A DNA stretch of 64,000 nucleotides from Megaera polyxenophila (GTDB lineage Bacteria > Pseudomonadota > Alphaproteobacteria > Rickettsiales > Rickettsiaceae): contig NZ_CP104166.1 of NCBI RefSeq assembly GCF_029982035.1, positions 1,054,001 to 1,118,000 of the forward strand. The letters run 5' to 3'. The notes below the pieces were generated by a model that had not been told where the DNA came from, searched no databases, and saw only the letters and a list, made by a program, of their open reading frames with translations. The position numbers and the translations under genes were made by a program. Positions 49,075-59,500 of the stretch are shown piece by piece (positions within the stretch are counted from its first letter, which is position 1; every line of letters starts with the position of its first letter).

Positions 49075-49806
49075 ATGAAATCTAAAATTTTTTCAATTTT
49101 ATTATGTTTTGTTATATCGTCTTGTGCCAACAAAATGACGTTACCGGGTGATTATGATATACAGCTTGTTCCAGAAAAGGGCAGTGTAAAAAATATAGAC
49201 AATATTAAAGTCAGCTATGTAATTCCTAATAATATTTTAGAACCCCGAGGTGTTGATGGATTGATTTTTAACAATAAAACTTGGGGAACTGATACGAAAA
49301 GAGAAATCATTAAACTCGATTTTAATCAAACTAATATGGAATTGGAGAGAAGAACGGATAATGGAGTAGCTGGTTCTGGGTTAATCTATTCTATTGATAT
49401 TAATAAACTGAATAAAGGTAATGATAAGGTTATAACATTCACCCCTAAAACAGTAAAAACTTATCAAGATGGCGTTATTTTACCCTTTCCTATTCCTAAG
49501 TTCGACCTAGCCTCTTATTTAACTTCGGCTTGGGTTATTCATAATTTTGAAGTAACTTCTAACTATCCTGTTGACTCAATAAAAGCAAATTTTGACCGTA
49601 TGCTAAAACCTTACGGCTCTACATATCACCTGCAGTTACCAGATTGCCTTGCTATAATGGAAATAAAAATATATCCGTATAGGCAAGGTTCAAAAGCAGT
49701 AATAACAGCAGAGATATCTGGCATGAAAGCTGTTGATAACATTATAAATGTAAGTAATAAAATTAAAGAATTAGAATCTAAAATAAAAACGATTGTGAAC
49801 GATTGA
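49075..49806 (+). CDS. predicted lipoprotein of unknown function
   Basis: 243 residues from the ATG at 49075 (an upstream in-frame GTG at 49069 is possible). The N-terminus is a lipoprotein signal with KIFSILLCFVISSC, Cys as the likely lipidated residue near position 18. The mature part is beta-rich, with one amphipathic C-terminal helix (VSNKIKELESKIKTIV). I recognise no family. It is upstream of two membrane-protein genes on the same strand and may form an envelope cluster with them. Confidence 0.8.
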   Translation: MKSKIFSILLCFVISSCANKMTLPGDYDIQLVPEKGSVKNIDNIKVSYVIPNNILEPRGVDGLIFNNKTWGTDTKREIIKLDFNQTNMELERRTDNGVAGSGLIYSIDINKLNKGNDKVITFTPKTVKTYQDGVILPFPIPKFDLASYLTSAWVIHNFEVTSNYPVDSIKANFDRMLKPYGSTYHLQLPDCLAIMEIKIYPYRQGSKAVITAEISGMKAVDNIINVSNKIKELESKIKTIVND

Positions 49807-49838
49807 ATAAGATATAACGTTTAAATGTAAGGAAAAAA

Positions 49839-50768
49839 GTGTCAGAAGTTGAAGAACCGTCAAAAAGCTCAGACTTAGTAAGTCTTACTAGGGAAGAATT
49901 AGGGTTAATATTAGAAGCTCAAGATATTATCCCTTTATCTTTGCGGAAAAAAGAAAATCAAGATTTTATACGGATAATTGGTCAATATAATAAGGCTTCA
50001 TGGAATTGTTTGAGGGGAAACGAAAGATTTCCATTTTTGTTATGGACATCACTTATCGTTATGATAAGTGCGGTTTTTTTTGTTCCAGAGTTTCAAGATA
50101 ATATTCTTATTTGTATCTATTATATATTTGGTGGTTTTTATTTATTATTTTTAGTAGTTATACCAATTTATCTTTTAATAAAAAAGAAAGGATTTAGAAT
50201 TACTTGTCGAAATTTTCTAAAATTTTTGATAAATATTCTTTATTATATGTGTTCTCAAATTGATGTTATGATATCAGGAATTGTCTTGGGATACGTGTAT
50301 GTAAGTTGGACTAAGGATTTGTATATACTTATTAGTACAGCTTATGAGTGGCAGAATTTTAGCGAGGTAATTTTAACATCTATAATATCTACCACTATTA
50401 TTTTGCCTTTTATATGGTTAGTTTCAACTAAGAAATGTCTAGAACTTACTCATAAAAAATGGCGTAGTCTAAGTGCAAGAACTCTTGTGTTTATAGCGTT
50501 ACCATCTTTTATAGTTATTAACTCACTTGTTATTCATATTGCCCAGTATGTTGAAAATGAGAATTTAATTGCAAAGGGAGCAGACTCACAAAACAAGTTA
50601 TTAGAGATGCAACCGTTTTTTTGGTTAAAAATTAATTGTCTTTCGATCGGATTTTGTATCATACTGATGTGCATCCTAGCTGTTGCTTATGATTTTGAGC
50701 TTAGTAAAAAATACCAGTTAAAATACGGATCTTTGTTTAAAAAAGCTTTATTTAAAAATCAGAACTGA
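49839..50768 (+). CDS. multi-pass membrane protein, unknown
   Basis: 309 residues from a GTG at 49839 with AAGGA upstream. A roughly 65-residue cytosolic, charged N-terminus precedes about six hydrophobic helices (starting near 68, 90, 130, 175, 212 and 265). No recognised motif. It is 32 bp after the lipoprotein gene and just before the disrupted membrane gene, and all three share strand and composition, so I infer a common operon. Confidence 0.75.
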   Translation: MSEVEEPSKSSDLVSLTREELGLILEAQDIIPLSLRKKENQDFIRIIGQYNKASWNCLRGNERFPFLLWTSLIVMISAVFFVPEFQDNILICIYYIFGGFYLLFLVVIPIYLLIKKKGFRITCRNFLKFLINILYYMCSQIDVMISGIVLGYVYVSWTKDLYILISTAYEWQNFSEVILTSIISTTIILPFIWLVSTKKCLELTHKKWRSLSARTLVFIALPSFIVINSLVIHIAQYVENENLIAKGADSQNKLLEMQPFFWLKINCLSIGFCIILMCILAVAYDFELSKKYQLKYGSLFKKALFKNQN

Positions 50769-50784
50769 GTGCTTAAATGAAAAA

Positions 50785-51066
50785 TTGAGTAGTAAGTTAT
50801 TATATAATTCTCATCAAAGCTTACAACTTATGTTTATATTTGGTAGTTTTATGTATTTGCGATTAAAGTTGTTTTTGTTGTTAACGACAGTTGTAGCTAT
50901 AATTCACTATGTTGCAACTTTTTCTCTCCTAGGTTTTACTGTGTTTATTAGTTCCAATTCTTTTTGGATTAATAGTTTATTAGAGATTACTAAATTTTTG
51001 TTCGTTCAATCGGAGTTTACACTCAATGATTCATCCCAATTATACTATTTAGTTGATCTTAAATTA
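50785..51066 (+). pseudogene. membrane protein gene, 5' half (split by IS630 copy 2)
   Basis: From a TTG at 50785 (or the ATG at 50830) the frame runs into the IS630 left end after ..QLYYLVDLKL, with two hydrophobic helices visible. The target TA at 51065-51066 ends a codon. Without the IS, the frame continues exactly at 52198. Confidence 0.75.
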
Positions 51067-52195
51067 TTAACCCACCAATTAAATACCCGACTTAGGCGGC
51101 ATATTTTACTTCTTTCGCCTGAAATAATCTTTTGATATGTTCTGGGTTATTTTGCAGAGTCCTTAGGTAAGATTTTAAATTCCCTTGGAGTTCAGATTTT
51201 GTAAGAGGTATATGTTTCCTATTTACATTTCTTTTTAAATCGTTGTTTAAATATTCATCCGGATTATGTTGCGGAGTATACGGAGGCAGAAAAAATAAAG
51301 AAATTTTCTTTTTATGTTTCCGAGTCCATATTTGTACTTTTTTGCTATGATGAACCTTGAGATTATCTAGGATTAAGAAGATTTTTTTCTTGGAGTATTT
51401 TACCAACCTCCGTAAAAATTCTATAAATACATTTGTTTTTAGTGTCTCTTCGTACAGCATAAACCTTAGCTTACCGTTATTTGTAACAGTGGATATCATG
51501 TTTATACTAAATCTCTTCGATTTATGAATCACAACAGGGGTTTTTCCTTTTAAAGAATAGCTTTGTAATACCTGACACTCTTGTTTTATCCCTACTTCGT
51601 CGCACCAATGTATTTCTGCCTTTTCATATTCTGCTTGCTTGGCTATTGACGGATATTCTTCATCTAACCAAAATTGAACCCTTTTGGGTTGCTGCTCATA
51701 TGCTAACTTCTTTGGCTTTTGTGCAGTATACCCCCATCTTCTTAAATATTCGCCTATTGTACTTAGGGGAAGAAAAAATCCACAATGTTTTTTGATGAGT
51801 GCATTAACTGATTTTCTTGACCATAATGCTGATTTGATATTGTGATCTTCTGGTCTAGAGATATTTACGTACCCTTGTATTATTTTACTTTGATCTTCGG
51901 TTATAAGCCTTTTCTCTCCTATCTTTCTACCTCTTAACTTCCCACTAATTGCGTACTTGTCGCCTCTCTTTTCCCTCCTTACCCATTCATTTACTGTCTG
52001 GCGACTCACTCCTATTAATTCACCTACCGACGATTGACTCTCTCCTCTTTTTACTAGTTTTAGAGCAATCTTTCTCATCGACGCTTGTGCGCTTATTGAT
52101 AATTTCCTAAAATCTTCACTTTTTGACATTATTGCATTATACAAATTCCTTCCTTCTTGGCAATAGTTATGTCGGGTATTTAATTGGTGGGTTAA
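51067..52195 (-). mobile_element. IS630-family element, copy 2 (1129 bp)
   Basis: Same length and ends as copy 1 (TTAACCCACCAA repeats), flanked by TA (51065-51066 and 52196-52197), in the opposite orientation. It interrupts a membrane-protein gene and is precisely excisable on paper. Confidence 0.95.
51092..52144 (-). CDS. IS630-family DDE transposase, copy 2
   Basis: 350 residues, identical to copy 1 over the whole protein, using the equivalent TTG start. The open frame extends further upstream (to 52204) only by reading through the IS end, which is not expected to be used. Confidence 0.94.
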   Translation of the reverse strand: MYNAIMSKSEDFRKLSISAQASMRKIALKLVKRGESQSSVGELIGVSRQTVNEWVRREKRGDKYAISGKLRGRKIGEKRLITEDQSKIIQGYVNISRPEDHNIKSALWSRKSVNALIKKHCGFFLPLSTIGEYLRRWGYTAQKPKKLAYEQQPKRVQFWLDEEYPSIAKQAEYEKAEIHWCDEVGIKQECQVLQSYSLKGKTPVVIHKSKRFSINMISTVTNNGKLRFMLYEETLKTNVFIEFLRRLVKYSKKKIFLILDNLKVHHSKKVQIWTRKHKKKISLFFLPPYTPQHNPDEYLNNDLKRNVNRKHIPLTKSELQGNLKSYLRTLQNNPEHIKRLFQAKEVKYAA

Positions 52196-52197
52196 TA

Positions 52198-52530
52198 GTA
52201 ACAAATTTTATTTTTATTGTTTCCATAATTCTAATATTTTTTGGGTTAGTCGTTTGTTATATAAAAATTTTTTGGTTTCTATTTCGTACAGTTTCTTTTA
52301 AAAAATATACTATAATTTTAACTGGTAAATTTATTGATGAATTTGGATTCGTTATAACATGGCTTTCCATTTGTGCTTTGTACAACCAAATTTTTTATGC
52401 AGTCGAGCATATAGTATATAGTAAAGCAATAATGTATAATTCTTTACATGGTTTGATTTTGTTAGTTCTTTTTAAAACTAAAGCTTATGGGGTTACTATT
52501 AAGAAAAGATCAAGAGCATTAAAAACGTAG
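52198..52530 (+). pseudogene. membrane protein gene, 3' half
   Basis: Continues the frame of 50785-51066 (VTNFIFIVSIILIFFGLVV..) for 110 codons to a stop at 52528-52530, with two to three more hydrophobic helices and a basic end. The restored protein would be about 205 residues with four to five membrane helices. The family is not recognised. Confidence 0.75.
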
Positions 52531-52646
52531 AAAAGAGATATTATTGTTAAAGTAATTAATGTTTCTAGTTGTTTGTGAACGCCAAGTAATTGTAAAAATA
52601 AATAAAATCACTATAATTACTAAATTCTTCCCAGTTTTTTAACCCC

Positions 52647-53555
52647 ATGAAAACGACTCTTCCTAAAAATTCGCTGATTATCAAGGAAAGGCTGGATGCT
52701 ATTGTTCAGGAAATTTTGGCGGCAGCGAGAGATCAAGTAGCGATGATTATCCTTTTTGGTTCTTATGCTAAAGGGACGTGGGTGCGGGACTGGTACGTTG
52801 AAGGGCATATAACTTACAGCTATGAAAGCGATCTTGATATTCTGGTAGTAACTAAAAGCCCGAAATATCGAGGGCTCAAAGGTGCGTCTTTTGAATCAGA
52901 TTTAACTAAACGTCTTGAGCGCAAAGGCTTAAGGGGGAAGACATTCGGAGCGCCTTGGGTAACCTTTGTGGTTGAGCCGATAAAATATCTTAATCAGCAG
53001 CTGGAGAAGAGCCAGTATTTTTTCTCGGATATTAAAAAAGAGGGAATACTACTTTACGATAGCGGTGAATTTACGTTAGCTGAACCTAAAGATTTAAACT
53101 GGAAAGAGAGAAGACAAATAGCTAAAGACGATTTTGCTCAGTGGATTCCCCGTGCTATTGGATTTATAAAAGCAACTAATTACATGCTACAAGATAATTA
53201 TCTGAATTTAGCAGCTTTTCAGCTCCATCAGGCAACTGAAAGTTTTTACTCTGCGATTCTGCTCGTATTTACCGGTTATAAACCAAGGCTGCATGATATT
53301 GAAAAGCTTGGTAGCCTAGCTAGTAATTACAGTGATGAACTGCTCAAAATATTCCCGCGGGATACTAAGGAGCAAGAGGAAAAGTTCATTCTGCTTAAAT
53401 TAGCTTATACCGAAGCCCGTTATAATAAAAATTATAAAATCACCGAAGAACAGCTAGTGTACTTGATCAAACGAGTAGAGAAATTAAAATCAGTAACAGA
53501 AGAAATTTGCATAGCCTGGATTAACCGACAAAACCCCTTTGAGCAGAAAAGCTAA
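52647..53555 (+). CDS. nucleotidyltransferase-HEPN fusion protein
   Basis: 302 residues. The N-terminal minimal nucleotidyltransferase domain has the GSYAKGT loop (38-44) and the acidic pair in ESDLDILVV (Asp62, Asp64); a further conserved acidic residue may be in FVVEP. The C-terminal half (about 150-295) is a helical HEPN domain with LHQATESFYSAILL (193-206) and ARYNKNY (257-263). HEPN and MNT are usually separate toxin-antitoxin partners; here they are one chain. Relative to neighbours the gene is visibly less AT-rich, suggesting acquisition. No clear ribosome-binding site precedes the ATG. Confidence 0.85.
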   Translation: MKTTLPKNSLIIKERLDAIVQEILAAARDQVAMIILFGSYAKGTWVRDWYVEGHITYSYESDLDILVVTKSPKYRGLKGASFESDLTKRLERKGLRGKTFGAPWVTFVVEPIKYLNQQLEKSQYFFSDIKKEGILLYDSGEFTLAEPKDLNWKERRQIAKDDFAQWIPRAIGFIKATNYMLQDNYLNLAAFQLHQATESFYSAILLVFTGYKPRLHDIEKLGSLASNYSDELLKIFPRDTKEQEEKFILLKLAYTEARYNKNYKITEEQLVYLIKRVEKLKSVTEEICIAWINRQNPFEQKS

Positions 53556-53566
53556 ATTATTCTGAC

Positions 53567-53588
53567 TTCAGCTACCAAAAAAGCTGAA
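53567..53588 (+). terminator. possible stem-loop after the NT-HEPN gene
   Basis: TTCAGCT (53567-53573) and AGCTGAA (53582-53588) form a perfect 7-bp stem 12 bp beyond the stop. The following sequence is A/T-rich without a solid T-run, so it is tentative. Confidence 0.4.
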
Positions 53589-53777
53589 AATCTAATCTTC
53601 TTTAAAGCCTGGTATCAAGCCTAGCTTAAGCCGAAGTAGCTAACCTTGCAAAATCACCAAATCAACATAAAAAATCTAACTTGAAAAAATTCTATACTAA
53701 AACATTTTAAAAAACTTTAGAATTATAGCTTATTTATGTACCATGTCAGATGATATCTGACATAGAATATATGCTAT

Positions 53778-54719
53778 ATGTTGCGTAAATTTTTCCTTGT
53801 TTTTTTAGTGTCGTTTTTGTCCGCTGCGTTTATTATAGTATCTTGCGGCCTATATTTATATTATTCAAATATCCAGAAGCAATTATTGAGCATAATCAAT
53901 GAAGTGGAAATTGCGGCTTTTTCCAAGGACGTAGATTTATCGACTGATAAAACAGCGGAGTGTCAGCAAAATATGACCGGTAACGTCTGGCTTATTTCTT
54001 ATGCTGACGGAGGCGAAGTTCATTTGGCAAACCAGCGAGCTTTAACATCTAGTGCACTGAATAAGTGTATTGATTTTTATAAACCCTATAACAAAAAACA
54101 TATATCATCCTCCTATGTTAAGGCTCATGAAAATATTTTTTCGCAAAAAAAAGGAGCAGGATACTGGTTATGGAAACCTTATATAATTCTTCAAACGCTT
54201 GAGGAAATCCCAGAAAATGACGTTCTTTTATATGCCGATAGCGGTAGTGCTATTGTTAAACCAATCGATTCATTAGTTAATAATCTCATCGACGGCAAAG
54301 ATATACTTGTCTTCCAGAATGAGCATACTAATAGGGGATACGTAAGAAGAGATTTGCTAACCGCTATGGGTATGAGCAACGATTTTATTTTAGATTCCTA
54401 CCAATTGCAGGCTAGTTTTATCTTAATTAAAAATACCAGCTCTGCGCGGGGATTTATTAGAAAATGGCTAAAATGGTGTGAAAACGAAGAGGCAGTAACA
54501 GATAGTGATAGTTTTATTGAGAAGTATTATTATAATACTTCGCATCGTCATGATCAGGCTATACTGACTTTACTTTATTTGCAAAACCCTCAGGGAGTTA
54601 TTGTAAGGCCAAAAGAAGAGGTGAAAGAATATTTTTTACATCATCGCCGTAGATGGCTCAACTATGATTTATTATTTTTACTTAAAAAGAAATTAAACGA
54701 GAGTAAAAATTTTCAATAA
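53778..54719 (+). CDS. membrane-anchored glycosyltransferase-like protein
   Basis: 313 residues with an N-terminal signal anchor (about 5-28) and an outward or luminal domain. The core GYWLWKPYIILQTLEE (128-143), followed by DVLLYADSGSAI (148-159), has the pattern of bacterial glycosyltransferase-like proteins that carry GYGYWxWKPxI and a DAG/DSG nucleotide-sugar site. The later HRHDQAILTLL also fits. The sugar substrate is unknown; a role in surface polysaccharide is an inference. The gene stands alone with a 222-bp spacer before it. Confidence 0.65.
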   Translation: MLRKFFLVFLVSFLSAAFIIVSCGLYLYYSNIQKQLLSIINEVEIAAFSKDVDLSTDKTAECQQNMTGNVWLISYADGGEVHLANQRALTSSALNKCIDFYKPYNKKHISSSYVKAHENIFSQKKGAGYWLWKPYIILQTLEEIPENDVLLYADSGSAIVKPIDSLVNNLIDGKDILVFQNEHTNRGYVRRDLLTAMGMSNDFILDSYQLQASFILIKNTSSARGFIRKWLKWCENEEAVTDSDSFIEKYYYNTSHRHDQAILTLLYLQNPQGVIVRPKEEVKEYFLHHRRRWLNYDLLFLLKKKLNESKNFQ

Positions 54720-54813
54720 TAAATTAATAACTTGATTTGTTAAATTTCATATAATAACATTAGAGTTTATTAATTATTATTTAAAGATTTTTTGATCTAG
54801 GAGGGGAAAGGCT

Positions 54814-56493
54814 ATGTCAAAAAAAACAGATAAAGGTGTAGAAATTCTAACTAAAATTCCTGAAGAAATTTCATTAGAAGAGGCAATTACCGCCAAAAAC
54901 ATCAAAGCAATAAACGATCTAGTTCCTGATATTTCTTCTATAACTCCAGAATTACTAAGAGATGCCGTACAAGTTCAAGATCAGCAAGTGTTAGATGCGT
55001 TATTCAAGAATGTGAGCAAGGAAGAATTTATCGGGAAACCGGAATTAATGAAAGAGTTAATAGATCTTAACGCTGCAGGAGATATTAGGCATATATTGTC
55101 AGATACTTTAAAAATGCGACCTGATGATTTTAACCGATGTAAAATTACAGTTCCTGGTTGTCCAGAAGGAGGGTATACGGTATTTGAATATGCCATGTTA
55201 AATAAAAGTAGCGACCCAGAAAAATATTTACCGCATATAGAGTCTGCTCATGTACTTATAGATCTTGGTGCTAATGCTGTTATTCGTGAGGGGGTAGGAA
55301 TAGATATTAATAAAAACATAGCAAGTCAGAGGCCAGAAACAAACGGCCATACGCCTCTTACCTATGCTATTTCTAAGGGAAGTACTAATGCTGTTAGAGC
55401 TTTTGTTGATGAAGCTGGGGCAAATCCTAATACTCAAAGCCAGAAATATGGATCACCATTAATCGTAGCGCTACTTAGCCTAGATTTTGGAGTAAGTACT
55501 ACTGAGAAAGAAAAAATAGCGCAAACTAAATCTAGTCAGATGTCCCATACCCTTATTTCGCGTGGTGCAGACATTAACCAAGGATTAATTTCCACTAGCA
55601 AAGTTAAAACACCGGAATATGTAAGGCTGTAAACAGAAGCACAAAAATTAAGAGGCGAAATTGAAGGATACGAAACTGCGCAGAAAAGAATTATTGGCCC
55701 TAAAGAAAAAGAATTGATTCAATTAAGTGGAAAAGATTTAAAAGAAGCGGAGAAAGAGCTTGCTAAAGCATCTAAAGTGGAAAAATCTGAAGCACAGAAA
55801 AAATTAGATAGTATAAAAGGAGAAATACAACAAATAAAAGAAGAGATACAAAATCTAAAACAAAGTGAAAAATTCCTTGATTTAGAAAACCAAATAACTA
55901 GAGCAAAAGGATCTCTAAAGGACAATTTAAGATCTACCGAAGTCCTTAGACAAGAAGCAAGGGATTTTAACATAACAGAAACACGCACTACGATAGCTGA
56001 TGCTTTAAAAAAAAGGAGGCCAAGGGTGGGTAACCAGAAAGATCCAGTACTTGTATTATACGGAATGTTGAGCGATTTTCACACTAAAACAAAGGCTCTA
56101 GATGAGCAATTAAAAATTGTAGAGGAAAGTGCAAGTAAGATCAATGCCTCATCTCCGTTCAAAGCTGTTAAGGCTCACCGGCATCTAGCTAAGGAAGCAG
56201 CTACAACATCAGAAAAAATATTGGAGGAGATGTTAAAAGAATCAAGAGTTCACCTAGAGCCACTATCAGAGAAAGTACAAAAAATAAAGCGCGAAGCTGA
56301 TAGAGCAAAGGAACTAAGGCATGAAATTGGCCACGCCGTAGGGTTTTCAGGGAGAGTTATGAATAAATCTAATATCGAGCCTGAGGTTGCTGCTCAAGCT
56401 CGGGACATTGGCGATTCAATTAGGCCTACTAGGCCGAGATCGCCTGTTTCTCCTCCTAGAGTTCCTGGGAAACAAACCTCTTTAGAAAGGTAA
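54814..56493 (+). pseudogene. ankyrin-repeat/coiled-coil protein gene interrupted by an in-frame TAA
   Basis: One continuous frame of 560 codons containing a single stop at 55630-55632 (CTG TAA ACA; a CAA-to-TAA change is plausible). The first part (272 residues) has ankyrin-like repeats near 145-265 (ETNGHTPLTYAISKGS, HTLISRGADINQG). After the stop, the same frame runs on as a Lys/Glu-rich coiled coil and a basic, proline-containing tail (RPTRPRSPVSPPRVPG). A strong GGAGGGG ribosome-binding site precedes the ATG. The N-terminal 272-residue ankyrin product may still be made, and 55714-56493 could start internally. It resembles Rickettsia ankyrin effectors in layout only. Confidence 0.75.
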
Positions 56494-56512
56494 TAATGTA
56501 AGCACTTAAAAT

Positions 56513-59500
56513 TTATCGTAATTTTGCAACTTCTATCGACACAATTTGGTTATTTAAATCAATATCTGCCGTATATTGCGGTTTAAAATCCTTTCTGATT
56601 TCGCTAAGTGTTTGTTCAGTAATGAAAGGTCCATAATTTACTAAAACAGGTCCTAGGTCAAAATCAGATTTAACGTTTAATTTAATTCGATCTGATACCT
56701 CAAAACCTGCTTCCTTTCTTGTTTGCTGGATAAATCTAACCAAATCACGGGCTATTCCTTCTTCTGCGAGTTCTTTAGTTATTTCAAGATCTAGTTTCAC
56801 TAATCCTATGCTATTAGATAAAGCTTTTACCCCTTTTATTCCTTTTTTAGATTCCATGACCAGAGTATATTCTTCCGGTAATAATTCAATACCAGAAACA
56901 AATAGTTTTCCGCTAGCTTCGTGCCAGTTCCCAGCTCTGGCAGCTGCTATTATTTCTTTCATTTTCTCTGGTAACCTTTTACCCAGTAATGGGAAATTAA
57001 TAGAAAGCTTTAAGTCTGCATATTCTTGAACATTTTCCTGATAAATTATGGATTTGACGTTAACTTCATCTTTAATCAAATCTTCAAATTGTTTAATACA
57101 GTTATCATAAGTACCCTTATCTATTCCCTCAAGGTGGACTAATAATTTGCTTAATGGTTGACGGATGCGGATATTTTCTTCACTGCGGATAAATAAAGCA
57201 GCATTACAGATATCTAGGATCTGATCCATTACTTTAACTAGGTTTTCCTCAATTTTTATATCCTCTACATTCGGGAAAATTTCTAAATGAACAGATGGCC
57301 CGGAAGTTAAGCTACGATATATATTTTCTGAAATTAAAGGCAGTAACGAGCTCATTGCTTTCATCATAACTTCAAGGCATGTATAGAGAGTATTGTAAGC
57401 TGATAATTTATCCTTATCATGTTCAGTTTTCCAGAACCTACTTCTACTTCTTCTAATATGCCAGTTATTTAGCACTTCAAAAAAATCAGTTATCGCCGCA
57501 TATGCCTCTACAGTATCAAACTGATCCATACTATTTTCTATTCTTCTTACGGTAATTTTAAGCTTGGATAAAATGTATTGATCTAGGATATTGCTGCTTG
57601 AAATATCGTATTTAGCCTTAATGCCGTCTAGATTTGCGTATAAACAGAAAAAATGATAAGCATTCCATATTGGCTTGATAAATAACCGCAAGGCATCAAA
57701 AACCATTTTTCCATCTTTATCAATAAGTAATTCCTGCCCTTTGACGACATTAGACGAAAGCATAGTGACTCTTAAAGCATCTGCGCCGTATTTATCAAAC
57801 AATTCAAGTGGGTCAGCGTAATTATTGAGGCGTTTAGAAAGTTTTTGGCCGGTAGAGTCCAGTATTACCCCGTGGCAGATGCAGTTTAGGAATGGCGGGC
57901 GGTCAAAAAGTGCAGTAGAGAGAACCATTAATGTATAAAACCAACCCCTGGTTTGAGCAGAATACTCAACAATAAAATCGGCAGGAAAATGACTTTCAAA
58001 CCATTCTTTGTTTTCAAAAGGGTAGTGGGCTTGCCCGTAAGGCATCGAACCGCTTTCAAACCAACAGTCAAATACGTCCTCTACTCTTATCATCATGGAT
58101 TTACCAGTCGGGTCATCCGGATTTGGTCTTGTTAATTCGTCAATGAAAGGTTTGTGCAAGTCTTCAATTTTCACTCCAAAATCTTTCTCAAGCTCTGCGC
58201 AGGAGCCATAAACATCAATTCTAGGATATTTGGGATCATTAGACCGCCATACCGGAATAGGTGTTCCCCAAAAACGATTTCTACTTATAGACCAGTCCCT
58301 GGCATTTTCTAGCCACTTACCGAACAAGCCATCCTTAACGTTGCCGGGTATCCAATTAATTTGTTGATTTAACTCAACCATTCGATCTTTAAATTCTGTA
58401 ACTTTAACATACCAAGAAGGGACGGCTTTATAAATCAAGGGTGTATCTGTCCGCCAGCAATGGGGATAATTATGGATATATTGCTCGGTTTTAAGCCAAT
58501 TACCTTGGTTTTTTAATTTTATAATAATAGGGTCGTTTGCTTCAAACACTTGCATACCGGCAAAATCTGAAATTTCGGCAGTAAATTTTCCGGCATTATC
58601 TACCGGGCAAACCAGTTCTATTCCCTCTTGTTGGCATAGAATCTGATCGTCTTCGCCAAAACCCGGGGCCATATGTACAACTCCTGTTCCATCCCCCTCT
58701 ACTATAAACTCTCCGGTTAAAATTCTAAAGCTATTTGGGTGATTCTTAAAATAATCAAAGATAGGCTTATATTTTAACCCTGCTAATTCCTTTCCTTTAA
58801 CAGTTTTAAAGTCTGTTTTGTCTTTTTCTATATTTAATTCTTTTGCATAGTGATTAAGGGCAAAAGAAGCAATTATGTAACAAATATCTCCATTTGGTAC
58901 AAATGCGTAGTTAAAATCGCTATTTACTGCTAGTGCTAGGTTTGAAGGTAATGTCCAAGGAGTCGTAGTCCAGGCAAGTATTCTATATTCTCTAAATCCT
59001 TCCGGTGCATTTTGGGGTTTATCATTTAGTACAAAGCTAACAGTAACCGCTTTATCTGTTCGCTGGCGGTATGAATTATCCAATCTCGTTTCAAAATTAG
59101 ACAAAGGAGTTTCACAAGCCCAAGAATATGGCATTACTCTCATTGACTCATAAATCAACCCTTTATTAAAAAGCTCCTTAAAAGCCCAAAGGACAGATTC
59201 CATATAATTCTTATCCATGGTTTTGTAAGAGTTATTGAAATCAACCCAACGTGCCTGGCGATTTACATATTTTTCCCAGCCACTAGAATATTTCATCACC
59301 GATAAGCGGCAATGATTGTTGAATTTATCAATACCATATTCTGAAATTGCTATTCTGCCTGAAAAACCAAGTTCCTTTTCTGCTCCCATTTCTGCTGGAA
59401 GACCATGACAATCCCACCCAAATCTCCTTTCTACCTTTTTGCCTTTGGTAGTTTGATAACGGGCAAATACATCTTTAATAAAACCAGTTAATAAATGCCC

